Of a DNA stretch of 64,000 nt, positions 9,712 to 17,451 are shown in pieces. The notes under the pieces were generated by a model. It saw nothing but the letters and a program-made list of their open reading frames with translations. It did no database searches and was not told the DNA's origin. The number at the start of each line of letters is the position of its first letter. Position 1 is the stretch's first letter. The stretch is from Nitrospira sp. (lineage in GTDB: Bacteria; Nitrospirota; Nitrospiria; Nitrospirales; Nitrospiraceae). The stretch is taken from assembly GCA_029194535.1 (NCBI GenBank), contig JARFXR010000001.1, positions 2,426,721-2,490,720 of the forward strand, in the 5' to 3' direction. Position numbers and translations under genes: made by a program.

Positions 9712-9731
9712 CCCCGCCTTTACAGGCGGGG
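9712..9731. repeat. IS200/IS605 end hairpin (distal to tnpA start)
   Basis: A perfect 8-bp stem CCCCGCCT/AGGCGGGG with a 4-nt TTAC loop, 6 nt beyond the transposase stop codon. It is identical to the hairpin at 10206-10225. Confidence 0.8.
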
Positions 9732-9736
9732 TTCTC

Positions 9737-10165
9737 TCAGAATTCAAGCTGCGCTTGTCCCGCGTCTTCCTTCCCTTGGCGGGCGACATACCGCCTGATA
9801 ATCTCTTCTGTAATCCCGACCGTGGACACAAAGTACCCGGTTGACCAGATGCCGCCGCGATCCCAATACACCTTATCCAAAAACCGAAATTTCTCTCGCA
9901 GCCTCCGGCTTGTGTTCTTCTTGATCGTCTCCACGGCAAAACTCACGCTGTACCTCGGTGGGATCACCATGTGCACATGCATATGATCCTTGTCGATTCC
10001 TATCTCCGTGAAGTGCCAGTCAGGATAATACTTCTGGACTTCCCGTAGCTTCATCCGCAAATACGCCGCCACGCCCTCGACAAGGATCTTGCGGCGGTAT
10101 CTGGTCACCCACACAATGTGGTACTGCGTTTTGTAGACCGTGTGCGCCGCTGTGTGCAGTTTCAC
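9737..10165 (-). CDS. tnpA: IS200/IS605 transposase TnpA (Y1 HUH type)
   Basis: A 142-residue single-domain transposase. It opens with the family pattern YKTQYHIVWVTRYRRKIL. The metal-binding HUH motif lies in HMHVHM (His63/His65) and the catalytic tyrosine is Tyr111 in WSTGYFVSTVG. Length and motifs are complete, so it may be active on single-stranded DNA during replication. Its Shine-Dalgarno lies near or within the upstream end hairpin, a common way these elements limit expression. Confidence 0.93.
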   Translation of the reverse strand: MKLHTAAHTVYKTQYHIVWVTRYRRKILVEGVAAYLRMKLREVQKYYPDWHFTEIGIDKDHMHVHMVIPPRYSVSFAVETIKKNTSRRLREKFRFLDKVYWDRGGIWSTGYFVSTVGITEEIIRRYVARQGKEDAGQAQLEF

Positions 10166-10205
10166 GCATCCCAGTCTACCGGAAGACGCGGGACCCTGCT
10201 CACAC

Positions 10206-10225
10206 CCCCGCCTTTACAGGCGGGG
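10206..10225. repeat. IS200/IS605 end hairpin (upstream of tnpA)
   Basis: The second copy of the stem CCCCGCCT/AGGCGGGG with TTAC loop, about 40 bp upstream of the transposase start. Confidence 0.8.
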
Positions 10226-10238
10226 ACCTCCCGCTGGA

Positions 10239-10904
10239 TTAGAACTTAAACCCAATGTCGAGCTTGAACGTCGTAAAGCCTGGAATTCCTGTATTGGATA
10301 TATCGATCCACTGTTGCCTCACCCCACCGCGGATCAAGAGATACCTATTGATGTCCCAACGCAACCCACCCCCCAGACCATAGGTCATAAAGGTACCGGA
10401 TTTTGTAGGTTGCGCGGTGCCGCAAATATAGCCGAACCACGGATCCCAGTAGCATCCGGAGACCGGCGGACCATCGGCGATATCCGTGTTGATGTATGTG
10501 CCGGCCAGACTCCCTTCGACGTAGGGAGTCAGGGGACGGGCGAGCAGGTTGTAGGTAAGGACGGCGCCGAAAGTGTTCATCTGCAGGCTGCCGCTGATGT
10601 TACGAGCGGGGCCGGAATTCCCGGGAGCCGGTTGCACGACCGCCTGATAGTCCGGCTGGGTCCAGGAAAAGTAGCCGGCCAGGTTGAGGTGTTCGGTGAA
10701 GTTATAGCCGATCTGCAATCCAAATCCCCACGTATCGTTGACCTTCGCGGTAGTGCCTCCGTCGAACCCCAGATTCTTGGCCAATGTGTATTGTGGGGAG
10801 AGGAGGACCTCCCACCGTCCTTTACGGATCGGCTCGTCTCGCACAAGCTCGCCGGCAAACGTGAAAGGAAGCGGGCAGATCACGCCCATGGACGCGAGGA
10901 CCAC
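10239..10904 (-). CDS. Outer-membrane beta-barrel protein, start uncertain
   Basis: About 221 residues from a GTG at 10904. The body has a barrel pattern (GYNFTEHLNLAGYFSW, YVEGSLAGTYINT, TYGLGGGLRWDINRYLLIRGGV) and ends FKLDIGFKF, an outer-membrane insertion signal. From the GTG the signal peptide lacks basic residues; the frame stays open upstream and reads TRSIRPIAGLVV before a TGA at 10965-10967, which would complete a normal signal peptide, but no ATG, GTG or TTG is present there. The true start may therefore be non-canonical, or the 5' end was disturbed by the rearrangement that left the SYLF relic just upstream. Resembles small OmpW/opacity-type barrels. Confidence 0.72.
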   Translation of the reverse strand: MVLASMGVICPLPFTFAGELVRDEPIRKGRWEVLLSPQYTLAKNLGFDGGTTAKVNDTWGFGLQIGYNFTEHLNLAGYFSWTQPDYQAVVQPAPGNSGPARNISGSLQMNTFGAVLTYNLLARPLTPYVEGSLAGTYINTDIADGPPVSGCYWDPWFGYICGTAQPTKSGTFMTYGLGGGLRWDINRYLLIRGGVRQQWIDISNTGIPGFTTFKLDIGFKF

Positions 10905-10975
10905 AAGCCCGGCGATGGGACGAATGCTTCTCGTAGCCTTTACTCCAGGTTGTCCGATAATCCTTCAGCTTGCCC

Positions 10976-11062
10976 CTATTCGACTACTCGATTTCTGAGC
11001 GCAACCACACAGGCACCGGCGCACACTGATACGATCACGGCCCTGGCCCATCGTGGCATCAT
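10976..11062 (-). pseudogene. Truncated SYLF gene relic (signal peptide only)
   Basis: Reading from the ATGATG at 11062, the first 22 codons give MMPRWARAVIVSVCAGACVVAL, which closely copies the signal peptide of the SYLF gene at 9354 (MMPQWARAAIVSVCAVTSFVAL). The ribosome site (GGGGGA) is also kept. Similarity then stops and the frame ends at a TAG after 28 codons. It lies between HAD copy 2 and the barrel gene. Confidence 0.75.
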
Positions 11063-11094
11063 CAGATTGTCCCCCTCTCGTTTTGTCGTTGCTG

Positions 11095-12096
11095 TCACTG
11101 GTCGAACGGGAAGATGCGCTTCCAATCCTTTTTCATATCCACGACCGTCCAGCCCTTCGCATTCGCCTCGTCCAGGGCCTTGTCCAGTTTGCCGACATGG
11201 GACGCGCGGTCATAGGCCCACTCGCGCTCCGCATTCGTATGATGGACCAGTCCCATGAATCGGGCGCTGGACCCGGCGGCCGTCCACTGCAACATCTGAT
11301 GATCCCCGTCTGAATTGCCGAACGCGAACACCGGTCGCCGGCCGATGAATTTCTGAATGCCGACCGGCTTCCCCTCCTTGTCGTCGATAAAATCCACGGC
11401 AGGCAGCTTCAACAGCACCGGCTTGCCGTTGCGCATCTCGAACTTCTGCTTTCCTGTACTGCCCACGACCTGCTCAGGGGCGATACCATACACCCTTTCA
11501 ACCCAGGCACGCATGAATTCCACGCCGCCGCCGGACGCGATGAAGGTCTTGAATCCGTTCCCTCGCAGGTAGCTCAGCAGCTCGATCATCGGCTGGTACA
11601 CAACCTCTGTGTAGGGCCGCTTGAATCGCGAATGCTTCGCTGTGGCAAGCCAGTCCTTGACGGTCGCTTCGAATTCGTCCGTCGTCATCCCTGCATGGGA
11701 CACGGCCATCACGTCTAAGATCGCCTTCTCCCCTCCCGCGGCGAAGGCCTTCCTGTCGCCTTCGAGCAAGGCCTTGAAGGGCTGCTTTTGTTTCCACTCC
11801 GGATGTTTCGGCGCCAGGGCCTTGACGCGGTCGAGCGCGAATTGCAACTGAAAATAGATCGGCTGCTCGGCCCAGAGCGTGCCATCGTTATCGAAGACCG
11901 CGATACGTTCCGCTGGAGGGATGAAATCAGGGCCGCCGTCCTTCGTCACGCGAGCCACAAATTCCGTGATCGTCTTTTTGACCTGACCGTCGTTCCAGGA
12001 GGGGAGAGGATCGTCCGCTGCCTTCGCCACCACGCTCGCCAGCGCAATCGTAAGAGTCGCCAGGATCAGAGTCAGGAGCGCTCTCGATGCTTTCAT
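11095..12096 (-). CDS. Exported HAD-superfamily phosphatase (copy 2)
   Basis: A 333-residue paralogue of the protein at 6939-7922, with the same motifs: FDNDGTLWAEQPIYFQ, FIASGGG (a Val-to-Ala change in motif II) and AFGNSDGDHQML. The signal peptide (LLTLILATLTIALASVVAKA) is unlike copy 1, while the mature domains are almost the same. The start follows GGAGG by 6 nt. Role as for copy 1: a periplasmic phosphomonoesterase of unknown substrate. The pair points to a fairly recent duplication. Confidence 0.9.
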   Translation of the reverse strand: MKASRALLTLILATLTIALASVVAKAADDPLPSWNDGQVKKTITEFVARVTKDGGPDFIPPAERIAVFDNDGTLWAEQPIYFQLQFALDRVKALAPKHPEWKQKQPFKALLEGDRKAFAAGGEKAILDVMAVSHAGMTTDEFEATVKDWLATAKHSRFKRPYTEVVYQPMIELLSYLRGNGFKTFIASGGGVEFMRAWVERVYGIAPEQVVGSTGKQKFEMRNGKPVLLKLPAVDFIDDKEGKPVGIQKFIGRRPVFAFGNSDGDHQMLQWTAAGSSARFMGLVHHTNAEREWAYDRASHVGKLDKALDEANAKGWTVVDMKKDWKRIFPFDQ

Positions 12097-12164
12097 TGTT
12101 CCTCCATTCCTTTTGCATATCCTCTTTTCATCTCTTCTATGCGTCTCTTACCGGCCAAATCTGC

Positions 12165-12193
12165 TTGACCTATGACGCGGCACGTAATAGACT
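12165..12193 (+). promoter_or_regulatory. Predicted sigma-70 promoter of higBA
   Basis: -35 TTGACC (12165-12170), 17-bp spacer, -10 TAGACT (12188-12193), then 8 nt to the higB ATG. A start site 6-8 nt after the -10 leaves at most two untranslated bases. Confidence 0.5.
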
Positions 12194-12201
12194 GATCGAG
12201 A

Positions 12202-12480
12202 ATGATCTGCTCCTTTCGATCTCAGGAGACCGAAGCCCTGTTCGCCGACGTGGAAGTCCCTCGGTTTCGGAGTATTGAGCGAATTGCGCGTAGGAAGCTG
12301 CTGTACCTGCATCGCGCGCGGTCGCTGCAGGACCTGCAGGTTCCTCCGGGAAACCGTCTTGAGGCGCTGAAAGGAGACCGCAAGGGGCAACACAGTATCC
12401 GCATCAATGACAAGTGGCGACTTTGCTTTATCTGGAGGCAAGGGGATGCCCACGAGGTCGAGATTGTCGATTACCATTGA
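12202..12480 (+). CDS. higB: HigB-type toxin (RelE/ParE superfamily mRNA interferase)
   Basis: A 92-residue toxin with the full family pattern: ICSFRSQETEALF, RRKLLYLHRARSLQDLQVP, PGNRLEALKGDRKGQHSIRI and the C-terminal WRLCFIW...EVEIVDYH. HigB cleaves mRNA on the ribosome. As in other higBA loci, the toxin comes first and the antitoxin starts 9 nt after its stop. No good ribosome site precedes the ATG. Confidence 0.93.
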   Translation: MICSFRSQETEALFADVEVPRFRSIERIARRKLLYLHRARSLQDLQVPPGNRLEALKGDRKGQHSIRINDKWRLCFIWRQGDAHEVEIVDYH

Positions 12481-12489
12481 GGTGTGACG

Positions 12490-12792
12490 ATGGCGCGCAC
12501 AAGATTGCTCGATCCTATTCATCCTGGTGAGATTCTGCTGGAAGAATTCATGAAACCCCTGGGGGTTAGTATCAATCGGCTCGCTCGTGAGATCGCTGTC
12601 CCGCCAGGCCGCATCAGCGCGATCGTCAATGGAAAACGCGCCATTACTGCCGACACGGCGCTTCGGTTGTCCAAGTATTTTGGCGTTTCTTCCGATCTTT
12701 GGCTTGGACTCCAGACCGAGTTTGATCTCAGAATCGCGAAACGGACGGTTGGACCTGAGATCGACAAGCGAGTCCACCGCCATGTGGCTTGA
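12490..12792 (+). CDS. higA: HigA-type antitoxin (XRE family)
   Basis: A 100-residue antitoxin. The start is the ATG at 12490 because GAGGTG lies 5 nt before it; a GTG six bases earlier has no such site. The helix-turn-helix is in LGVSINRLAREIAVPPGRISAIVNGKRAITADTALRL, preceded by the HigA lead DPIHPGEILLEEFM and followed by the typical FWLGLQ-like SDLWLGLQTEFDLR. It should neutralise HigB and repress the operon. Confidence 0.93.
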   Translation: MARTRLLDPIHPGEILLEEFMKPLGVSINRLAREIAVPPGRISAIVNGKRAITADTALRLSKYFGVSSDLWLGLQTEFDLRIAKRTVGPEIDKRVHRHVA

Positions 12793-12916
12793 TCGCATCA
12801 TTTTCAAACAACAGGGCGCTATTCCTCGTATTATCCTCTCCCCGTGAGGGAAAGGGATGGGCGAGAAACCAGTCCACCAGTAGCACAAGCGCGGTGCGGA
12901 GGGAAGGGCGGGCAAC

Positions 12917-12945
12917 TTGACATCATGATGCTCTTGGGTCAGCAT
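12917..12945 (+). promoter_or_regulatory. Predicted promoter of vapB1, leaderless geometry
   Basis: -35 TTGACA (12917-12922), 17-bp spacer, weak -10 CAGCAT (12940-12945), then exactly 6 nt to the ATG. The -10 matches only three consensus bases, but the spacing equals that of the three other antitoxin promoters. Confidence 0.45.
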
Positions 12946-12951
12946 CAACGT

Positions 12952-13200
12952 ATGCGTACGACCATGACGCTCGATGACGATGTCGCCGCCAAGCTCAAGG
13001 CCGAGGCTCGTCGTTCCGGTCGCTCCTTCCGAGAGACTGTGAATGAGATGCTACGGCGCGGCCTTTCGATAAGGCACAGCCGGTTCTCCAAGGAGCCGTT
13101 CAGGGTGGTGACCCGCGACCTGGGAACGCTCTTGCCCGGACTCACCATAGACAATGTCGCCGATGTGCTGGAGCAGGTGGAAGGCCCACTCTATCGATGA
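12952..13200 (+). CDS. vapB: VapB-type antitoxin (ribbon-helix-helix)
   Basis: The start is placed at MRTTMTLDDDVAAKLK; a longer frame upstream to 12844 has no coding look and overlaps the promoter. The N-terminus is a ribbon-helix-helix DNA-binding unit (TMTLDDDVAAKLKAEARRSGRSFRETVNEMLRR), and the C-terminal tail (GLTIDNVADVLEQVEG) would wrap the toxin. 82 residues. Its TGA overlaps the toxin ATG (ATGA). Confidence 0.85.
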   Translation: MRTTMTLDDDVAAKLKAEARRSGRSFRETVNEMLRRGLSIRHSRFSKEPFRVVTRDLGTLLPGLTIDNVADVLEQVEGPLYR

Positions 13201-13631
13201 TCCCCGTTGATGCCAACCTTCGCCTCCATGCCTACCAGCCACGGTCCGACCAGTATGAAGCGAGCAAAGCCTGGCTGGAGAGCACTCTCTCGGGGGCCGA
13301 GCTTGTGCGATTTGCTTGGCTCACGCTCTGGGCTTTCCTCAGAATTTCGACGAACCCTCGCGCCTTCGAACGTCCTCTCACCACCTCCGAGGCGGAAGCC
13401 GCGGTGGCTGCTTGGCTCTCTCAACCACAGGCAGGAATTCTGGAACCAGGTGACCGTCACTGGGACATTCTCCAAGGACTGATGCGCAAGGGGCAAACTG
13501 TCGGGCCGCTCATCATGGATGCTGTGCTCGCATCAATCGCCATCGAGCACGGCGCGACCCTCCACACGACCGATCGCGATTTCTCGCGATTTCCAGGTCT
13601 TAAATGGATGAACCCACTGACTCCGAGATAA
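13197..13631 (+). CDS. vapC: VapC-type PIN-domain ribonuclease toxin
   Basis: A 144-residue PIN toxin. The first catalytic acid is Asp5 in IPVDANLRLHAY; the later acids lie in LIMDAVLASIAIEHGATLHTTDRDFSRF. The end FPGLKWMNPL is typical of this VapC subgroup. PIN toxins cleave tRNA or rRNA with Mg or Mn. The ATG overlaps the antitoxin stop (ATGA), so translation is coupled. Confidence 0.9.
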   Translation: MIPVDANLRLHAYQPRSDQYEASKAWLESTLSGAELVRFAWLTLWAFLRISTNPRAFERPLTTSEAEAAVAAWLSQPQAGILEPGDRHWDILQGLMRKGQTVGPLIMDAVLASIAIEHGATLHTTDRDFSRFPGLKWMNPLTPR

Positions 13632-13645
13632 CGCCGGTGCGGGTT

Positions 13646-14233
13646 TTACTCGATTGAATAGGGTTGCGCCCGCAAGGCGGCAACCGTCGCGGTCGCCGAC
13701 ACGCCCGCGTCGGTCAACACATAGGATGTATATCCCTTCTTCAAGAGATCAGCCGTGCCTCCGCTCCCGGCAGCACCCACGTCGCCCGCCTTGGCCGCCG
13801 CTTCAGCCGATGCGCCCGCGTACCACTTGCCGTCCGCAATATCGCGCAGTTTGTCGATGTCCTGGAAGATCATGACGATCTTTTCCACCCGTCCGCCCCA
13901 GCCCATACCGAACTGGATCTCGGGAATCCTCAGATAGGACCGCTTGCCCGTCGCTTTGTCCAGCACGACACCGGCCCCGGTCGCCCATCCGATGGTCGGA
14001 ATCTTCACCACGTCCTGCTCTGCCACCAAATAGCCGACTGACTCTTCCAATTCTTGCTTGGCCTTCGGTTGTTCCTTCACCAGCCGCGCCAACGTCTCTT
14101 GCTCGAGCTTGTCGAAGTAGGCGTGCGTCCTCTCCTTACCTCCCACCAAACCGCCCGCGCAGGCGCCAAGCACTCCTATCAACATAATGACCAACGCCGG
14201 TTTACCGAGTGCCATTCCTCTTGAAGCGCTCAT
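13646..14233 (-). CDS. SYLF (YSC84) domain lipoprotein (copy 2)
   Basis: A 195-residue protein with a lipobox-ending signal peptide (VIMLIGVLGAC). The SYLF domain includes LVKEQPKAKQELEESVGYLVAEQ, TGAGVVLDKATGKRSYLRI and IQFGMGWGGRVEKIVMIFQD. It differs from copy 1 in having a lipid anchor and an Ala/Gly-rich insert near AGASAEAAAKAGDVGAAGSGG. It is transcribed against the two flanking toxin-antitoxin modules. A diverged copy of the CTGTCA-N4-TGACAG palindrome lies 69 bp upstream. Confidence 0.85.
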   Translation of the reverse strand: MSASRGMALGKPALVIMLIGVLGACAGGLVGGKERTHAYFDKLEQETLARLVKEQPKAKQELEESVGYLVAEQDVVKIPTIGWATGAGVVLDKATGKRSYLRIPEIQFGMGWGGRVEKIVMIFQDIDKLRDIADGKWYAGASAEAAAKAGDVGAAGSGGTADLLKKGYTSYVLTDAGVSATATVAALRAQPYSIE

Positions 14234-14301
14234 GCTCTGCTCCCTTCTTCATTGTCGGTGGAGGATCGAGGGGTAGGTAGCACATCTGGGAGCCGGCGGA
14301 A

Positions 14302-14317
14302 CTGGAAAAACTGACAG
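14302..14317. promoter_or_regulatory. Diverged copy of the CTGTCA-N4-TGACAG palindrome
   Basis: CTGGAA-AAAC-TGACAG differs from the consensus at two bases of the left arm. It sits 69 bp upstream of SYLF copy 2, and the A-rich spacer is kept. Confidence 0.4.
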
Positions 14318-14444
14318 GTTCTGGCGGCCTTTTCAGTATCACCCGATTCACCTTCCCGATTCGCCGGCAGCGAGACCTTGTTGAATCAGGGCACCAGCGG
14401 ATCGTAGAGGGGCGGCATGACGTTCCAGCCCTGAAACAATACCA

Positions 14445-14473
14445 TTGACATGTTGAGCACATGCAGCTAGGCT
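14445..14473 (+). promoter_or_regulatory. Predicted promoter of vapB2, leaderless geometry
   Basis: -35 TTGACA (14445-14450), 17-bp spacer, -10 TAGGCT (14468-14473), then exactly 6 nt to the ATG. There is no ribosome site, so the predicted start site coincides with the start codon. Confidence 0.6.
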
Positions 14474-14479
14474 GCACCC

Positions 14480-14710
14480 ATGTCCAAGATGATTCAGCTT
14501 CGCCACGTACCGGACGACTTGCATCGGAAACTCAAGTCTCGAGCCGCCCTTGCGGGCCTCGCGCTGTCTGACTACCTCATTCAAGAGGTCCGGCGCGTGG
14601 CGGAGCGGCCCACGATCACTGAATTGAAAAATCGTCTCGCCCGCCGCCCTTCCGTCGCACTCACAATTTCTCCAGCCAAGGCCGTCCGAGCGGAACGAGA
14701 AGGCCGTTGA
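14480..14710 (+). CDS. vapB: VapB-type antitoxin (FitA-like ribbon-helix-helix)
   Basis: A 76-residue antitoxin. The N-terminal DNA-binding unit is IQLRHVPDDLHRKLKSRAALAGLALSDYLIQEV, typical of FitA/VapB, and the remaining tail (RPTITELKNRLARRPSV) would contact the toxin. Its TGA overlaps a TTG that starts the toxin. Confidence 0.9.
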   Translation: MSKMIQLRHVPDDLHRKLKSRAALAGLALSDYLIQEVRRVAERPTITELKNRLARRPSVALTISPAKAVRAEREGR

Positions 14711-15099
14711 TCGTCGTCGATGCTTCGGTCGTGATCGAGGTATTGTTGAATACCTCTCCTGGAATCCACATTGCCGAACGATTATTCGATCCCGGCGAAA
14801 CCCTTCACGCACCCCATCTGCTCGATATCGAGGTCGCGCAGGTCCTTCGCCGGTATGAGCGGGCCCGGGAGCTTGACGCCTCCCGTGGACTTCATGCACT
14901 GGAAGATCTTGTCGATTTTCCAGTGACTCGATATCCACATGACCTCTTTTTACTCAGGATATGGGAATTGCGTCACAACGTCACCGCCTATGATGCCGCC
15001 TATATTGCACTTGCTGAGGCACTTGGAGCACCGCTGTTGACCCGTGATGCGGCGCTGGCCTCGGCTCCTGGACACCATGCGCAAATTGTAATTATTTAA
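14707..15099 (+). CDS. vapC: VapC-type PIN-domain toxin, TTG start
   Basis: A 130-residue PIN toxin with the first acid Asp5 in IVVDASVVIEVLL, the central HLLDIEVAQVLRRYER, and the C-terminal acids in YDAAYIALAEALGAPLLTRDAALA. Every motif is complete. The start is a TTG overlapping the antitoxin stop (TTGA); no ATG is available before the first catalytic Asp, so the weak start appears real. Confidence 0.92.
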   Translation: MIVVDASVVIEVLLNTSPGIHIAERLFDPGETLHAPHLLDIEVAQVLRRYERARELDASRGLHALEDLVDFPVTRYPHDLFLLRIWELRHNVTAYDAAYIALAEALGAPLLTRDAALASAPGHHAQIVII

Positions 15100-15190
15100 C
15101 CCGCATTATTCATGACCGCTTCTGCTGCAATCGCGAATTCGCCGCTGCGACGACCTCCGTGGGTTAGCATCCTGTCGATCGGATCGCTCC

Positions 15191-16894
15191 CTACTCCTTC
15201 TCCACGCCCTTCTCGCCCTCCTGCCGGAGCATGGGGAACGCTTTCTCAAGTTTCTGCTTGGCTTTGATCTCACGCAGCGTCTCTTCCATGATGTTCGCCG
15301 GGTTGAAGCTCGGCGGGTAGGAACGTGGTGGGAACTCCTTAAACGATGCAACGAACTTCGGTACTGCTTCCATCCCCTGGTAGACCTGGGGGACGTGGTT
15401 CATGATCCAGTCCCAGTAGGTGTTGGAGGTGATGTCCGCCCGTTCGAAGGGATCCTGCATGAGGTTATAGATCTTCGTCAGGCGCAGCGTGGTGAACGGT
15501 TCACCCCAGACCGCCATCGTGCCTGGCATGCGCTGCTCGGCAAAGCCCAGCTTGTAGTCACCGACGCGCATGGCTACGAGTAGGCCGTCATCATTCGTGT
15601 AGAAGAACTTATCTCTGGCACTCTTCACGCCGTTATTGTTCGCCACCGTACCGCTTACATTGCGAAGGAACACGGACTGGTCGTGCCCGTCGAGGTGCAC
15701 CTTGTAGGTCATCCCGTTGGCGGTGTAACCGTCCAAAAGCTTATTGATCAGACCGGGCTCCCCTGCGATCGAGGCGAGTGTCGGCATCCAGTCGTTGTGG
15801 CTCATGAGCTCGTTGGTCACCGTGCCCGGCTTGATCACGGCCGGCCAACGAACCAGGCAGGGCACCCGAAAAGCGCCTTCCCAATTGGTGTTTTTCTCAG
15901 AACGAAAGTGCGTCATCGCTCCGTCCGGCCACGTGTTCATGTGGGGGCCGTTGTCGCTGGTGTAGACGACGATCGTATCCTTCGCGATGCCCATGCTGTC
16001 CAACGCCTTGAGCAGCGAGCCGATTGTCTCGTCGTGCTCGATCATCCCGTCGATGTACTCGCTATCACCGTGCTGGTACCGGCCTCGATGTTCGGCGCGG
16101 ACATGCGTGCGCAGATGCATGCGCGTTGAGTTGAACCACACGAAGAACGGTTTGCCTGCGGCGTGCTGCCGCTTCATGTAGTCGATGGCTGCGGCCGATG
16201 TTTCGTCGTCGATCGTCTCCATCCGTTTCTTGGTCAACGGGCCGGTATCTTCGATGGTCTGCTTACCGACCTTTCCGAAGCGGGGATCGACGGTCGAGTC
16301 ATCTTTGTCGGAAGCCTTGAGCTTCAGCACTCCGCGAGGCCCCCACTTGGCTCTGAAGGCAGGGTCTTTCGGATAATCGAGAAGTTCCGGCTCCTCTTCC
16401 GCGTTGAGGTGGTAGAGATTGCCGAAGAACTCGTCAAATCCGTTGACCGTCGGCAGGGTCTCGTTGCGGTCGCCGACGTGATTCTTGCCGAACTGGCCGG
16501 TGGCGTAGCCCAGATGCTTCATGATCTCGCCGATGGAGGGATCGAGCTGACTCATCCCCATCGGCGCGCCTGGAAAGCCCACCTTGGTGAGGCCCGTGCG
16601 GATACCGTGCTGACCCGTGAGGAAGGCCGCGCGGCCGGCAGTGCACGACTGCTCGCCGTAGTAATGAAGGAGCCGGATGCCCTCTCTGGCGATGCGGTCG
16701 ATGTTAGGCGTTTCGTAGCCCATCAGCCCACCGCTGTAGGCGCTGATGTTGCTGATTCCGACGTCGTCGCCGAAGATGACGAGGATGTTCGGTTTCGTCT
16801 CCGCTGCGGCGACGCCGACGAGAGCGAGCGACCAGGCCAAGACGACGCCGTACCCTACCCGCAACAACCCGCGTAACGTGTCAGACGTACTCAC
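15191..16894 (-). CDS. Exported arylsulfatase-type sulfatase (copy 1)
   Basis: The start is a GTG preceded by GAGGAGGGG; another GTG nine codons upstream is possible. A Sec signal peptide (VGYGVVLAWSLALVGVAAAE) leads to NILVIFGDDVG, whose Asp pair (Asp43/Asp44) binds Ca. The sulfatase signature is QSCTAGRAAFLTGQ: Cys84 in C-T-A-G-R is the residue converted to formylglycine. GQFGKNHVGD and YTSDNGPH supply further active-site residues. 567 residues, full length. It should hydrolyse sulfate esters in the periplasm; the substrate is unknown. It closely resembles the sulfatase at 18457. Confidence 0.93.
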   Translation of the reverse strand: MSTSDTLRGLLRVGYGVVLAWSLALVGVAAAETKPNILVIFGDDVGISNISAYSGGLMGYETPNIDRIAREGIRLLHYYGEQSCTAGRAAFLTGQHGIRTGLTKVGFPGAPMGMSQLDPSIGEIMKHLGYATGQFGKNHVGDRNETLPTVNGFDEFFGNLYHLNAEEEPELLDYPKDPAFRAKWGPRGVLKLKASDKDDSTVDPRFGKVGKQTIEDTGPLTKKRMETIDDETSAAAIDYMKRQHAAGKPFFVWFNSTRMHLRTHVRAEHRGRYQHGDSEYIDGMIEHDETIGSLLKALDSMGIAKDTIVVYTSDNGPHMNTWPDGAMTHFRSEKNTNWEGAFRVPCLVRWPAVIKPGTVTNELMSHNDWMPTLASIAGEPGLINKLLDGYTANGMTYKVHLDGHDQSVFLRNVSGTVANNNGVKSARDKFFYTNDDGLLVAMRVGDYKLGFAEQRMPGTMAVWGEPFTTLRLTKIYNLMQDPFERADITSNTYWDWIMNHVPQVYQGMEAVPKFVASFKEFPPRSYPPSFNPANIMEETLREIKAKQKLEKAFPMLRQEGEKGVEKE

Positions 16895-17005
16895 GATCCC
16901 CTCCTCGTAGTTGGAGTTCACTTCACAGATTCAATGCTGTTGACCTTTCTTGCGCTTTCGTCTACGCCCAACTCGGGCCAGAACATATCACCGTACAGTG
17001 ATGCC

Positions 17006-17033
17006 TTGACATCAACCACGGTGAAGCTATGAT
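17006..17033 (+). promoter_or_regulatory. Predicted promoter of the orphan vapB, leaderless geometry
   Basis: -35 TTGACA (17006-17011), 16-bp spacer, near-consensus -10 TATGAT (17028-17033), then exactly 6 nt to the ATG at 17040. This is the best promoter match in the island. Confidence 0.7.
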
Positions 17034-17039
17034 GCCTCC

Positions 17040-17315
17040 ATGCGCACTACCATCCGCACCGACGACGAACTACTCCGAAAGCTCAAGGACCAGGCGCGCA
17101 AGGAAGACACCTCGTTGAACCGCCTCCTTGATCGGACGCTTCGCGCGGGCATGCGGGCATCGCTCAAACCATCCTCGCCGAAACATCGCCACCGGGAGCG
17201 GACCCACACGATGGGTTCGCCCAGGATCAAACTCGATAAAGCTCTTACCATAGCCGCGGTACTGGAAAACGAAGAGATCGTCAGGAACGTGCTCGGCCGC
17301 AAGCGACACCGATAG
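17040..17315 (+). CDS. Orphan VapB-type antitoxin (ribbon-helix-helix)
   Basis: A 91-residue protein with an N-terminal ribbon-helix-helix (MRTTIRTDDELLRKLKDQAR...LNRLLDRTLRAGM) much like the vapB at 12952. The tail is basic and ends VLENEEIVRNVLGRKRHR. No toxin gene follows: only 136 bp separate it from the next antitoxin, and they hold no PIN frame. It is either a solitary regulator or the survivor of a broken module. Confidence 0.75.
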   Translation: MRTTIRTDDELLRKLKDQARKEDTSLNRLLDRTLRAGMRASLKPSSPKHRHRERTHTMGSPRIKLDKALTIAAVLENEEIVRNVLGRKRHR

Positions 17316-17416
17316 TCGTGATGACACGTCATTGTTATGTCAGTTGACCAGATCCGCCTCACTCTCCATGGTGGGCTTCGCCATCGTTGGGATGCGTCGC
17401 AGTTCACAATCCTCCA

Positions 17417-17445
17417 TTGACAATGTGACCACCGGTGACTACGAT
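17417..17445 (+). promoter_or_regulatory. Predicted promoter of the Phd-type antitoxin, leaderless geometry
   Basis: -35 TTGACA (17417-17422), 17-bp spacer, -10 TACGAT (17440-17445), then exactly 6 nt to the ATG at 17452. Confidence 0.65.
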
Positions 17446-17451
17446 AGATCT

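Larger units (their letters stand above)
9355..9736. other. 382-bp gene-free region
   Basis: No credible gene is seen here. It holds a REP-like inverted pair (9565-9656) and the distal hairpin of the IS200/IS605 element (9712-9731). Confidence 0.6.
9705..10232 (-). mobile_element. IS200/IS605-family insertion sequence
   Basis: One Y1-transposase gene is bracketed by two identical hairpins (stem CCCCGCCT/AGGCGGGG, loop TTAC) at 9712-9731 and 10206-10225. Subterminal hairpins without terminal inverted repeats are the hallmark of this family. No tnpB is present. The exact cleavage sites cannot be fixed from one copy, so the ends are approximate. Confidence 0.8.

Noticed and set aside
17316-17416. 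A vapC remnant after the orphan vapB
   Set aside because: One frame reads GLRHRWDASQF, faintly like a VapC tail, but the match is too short and lacks the DRDF element.
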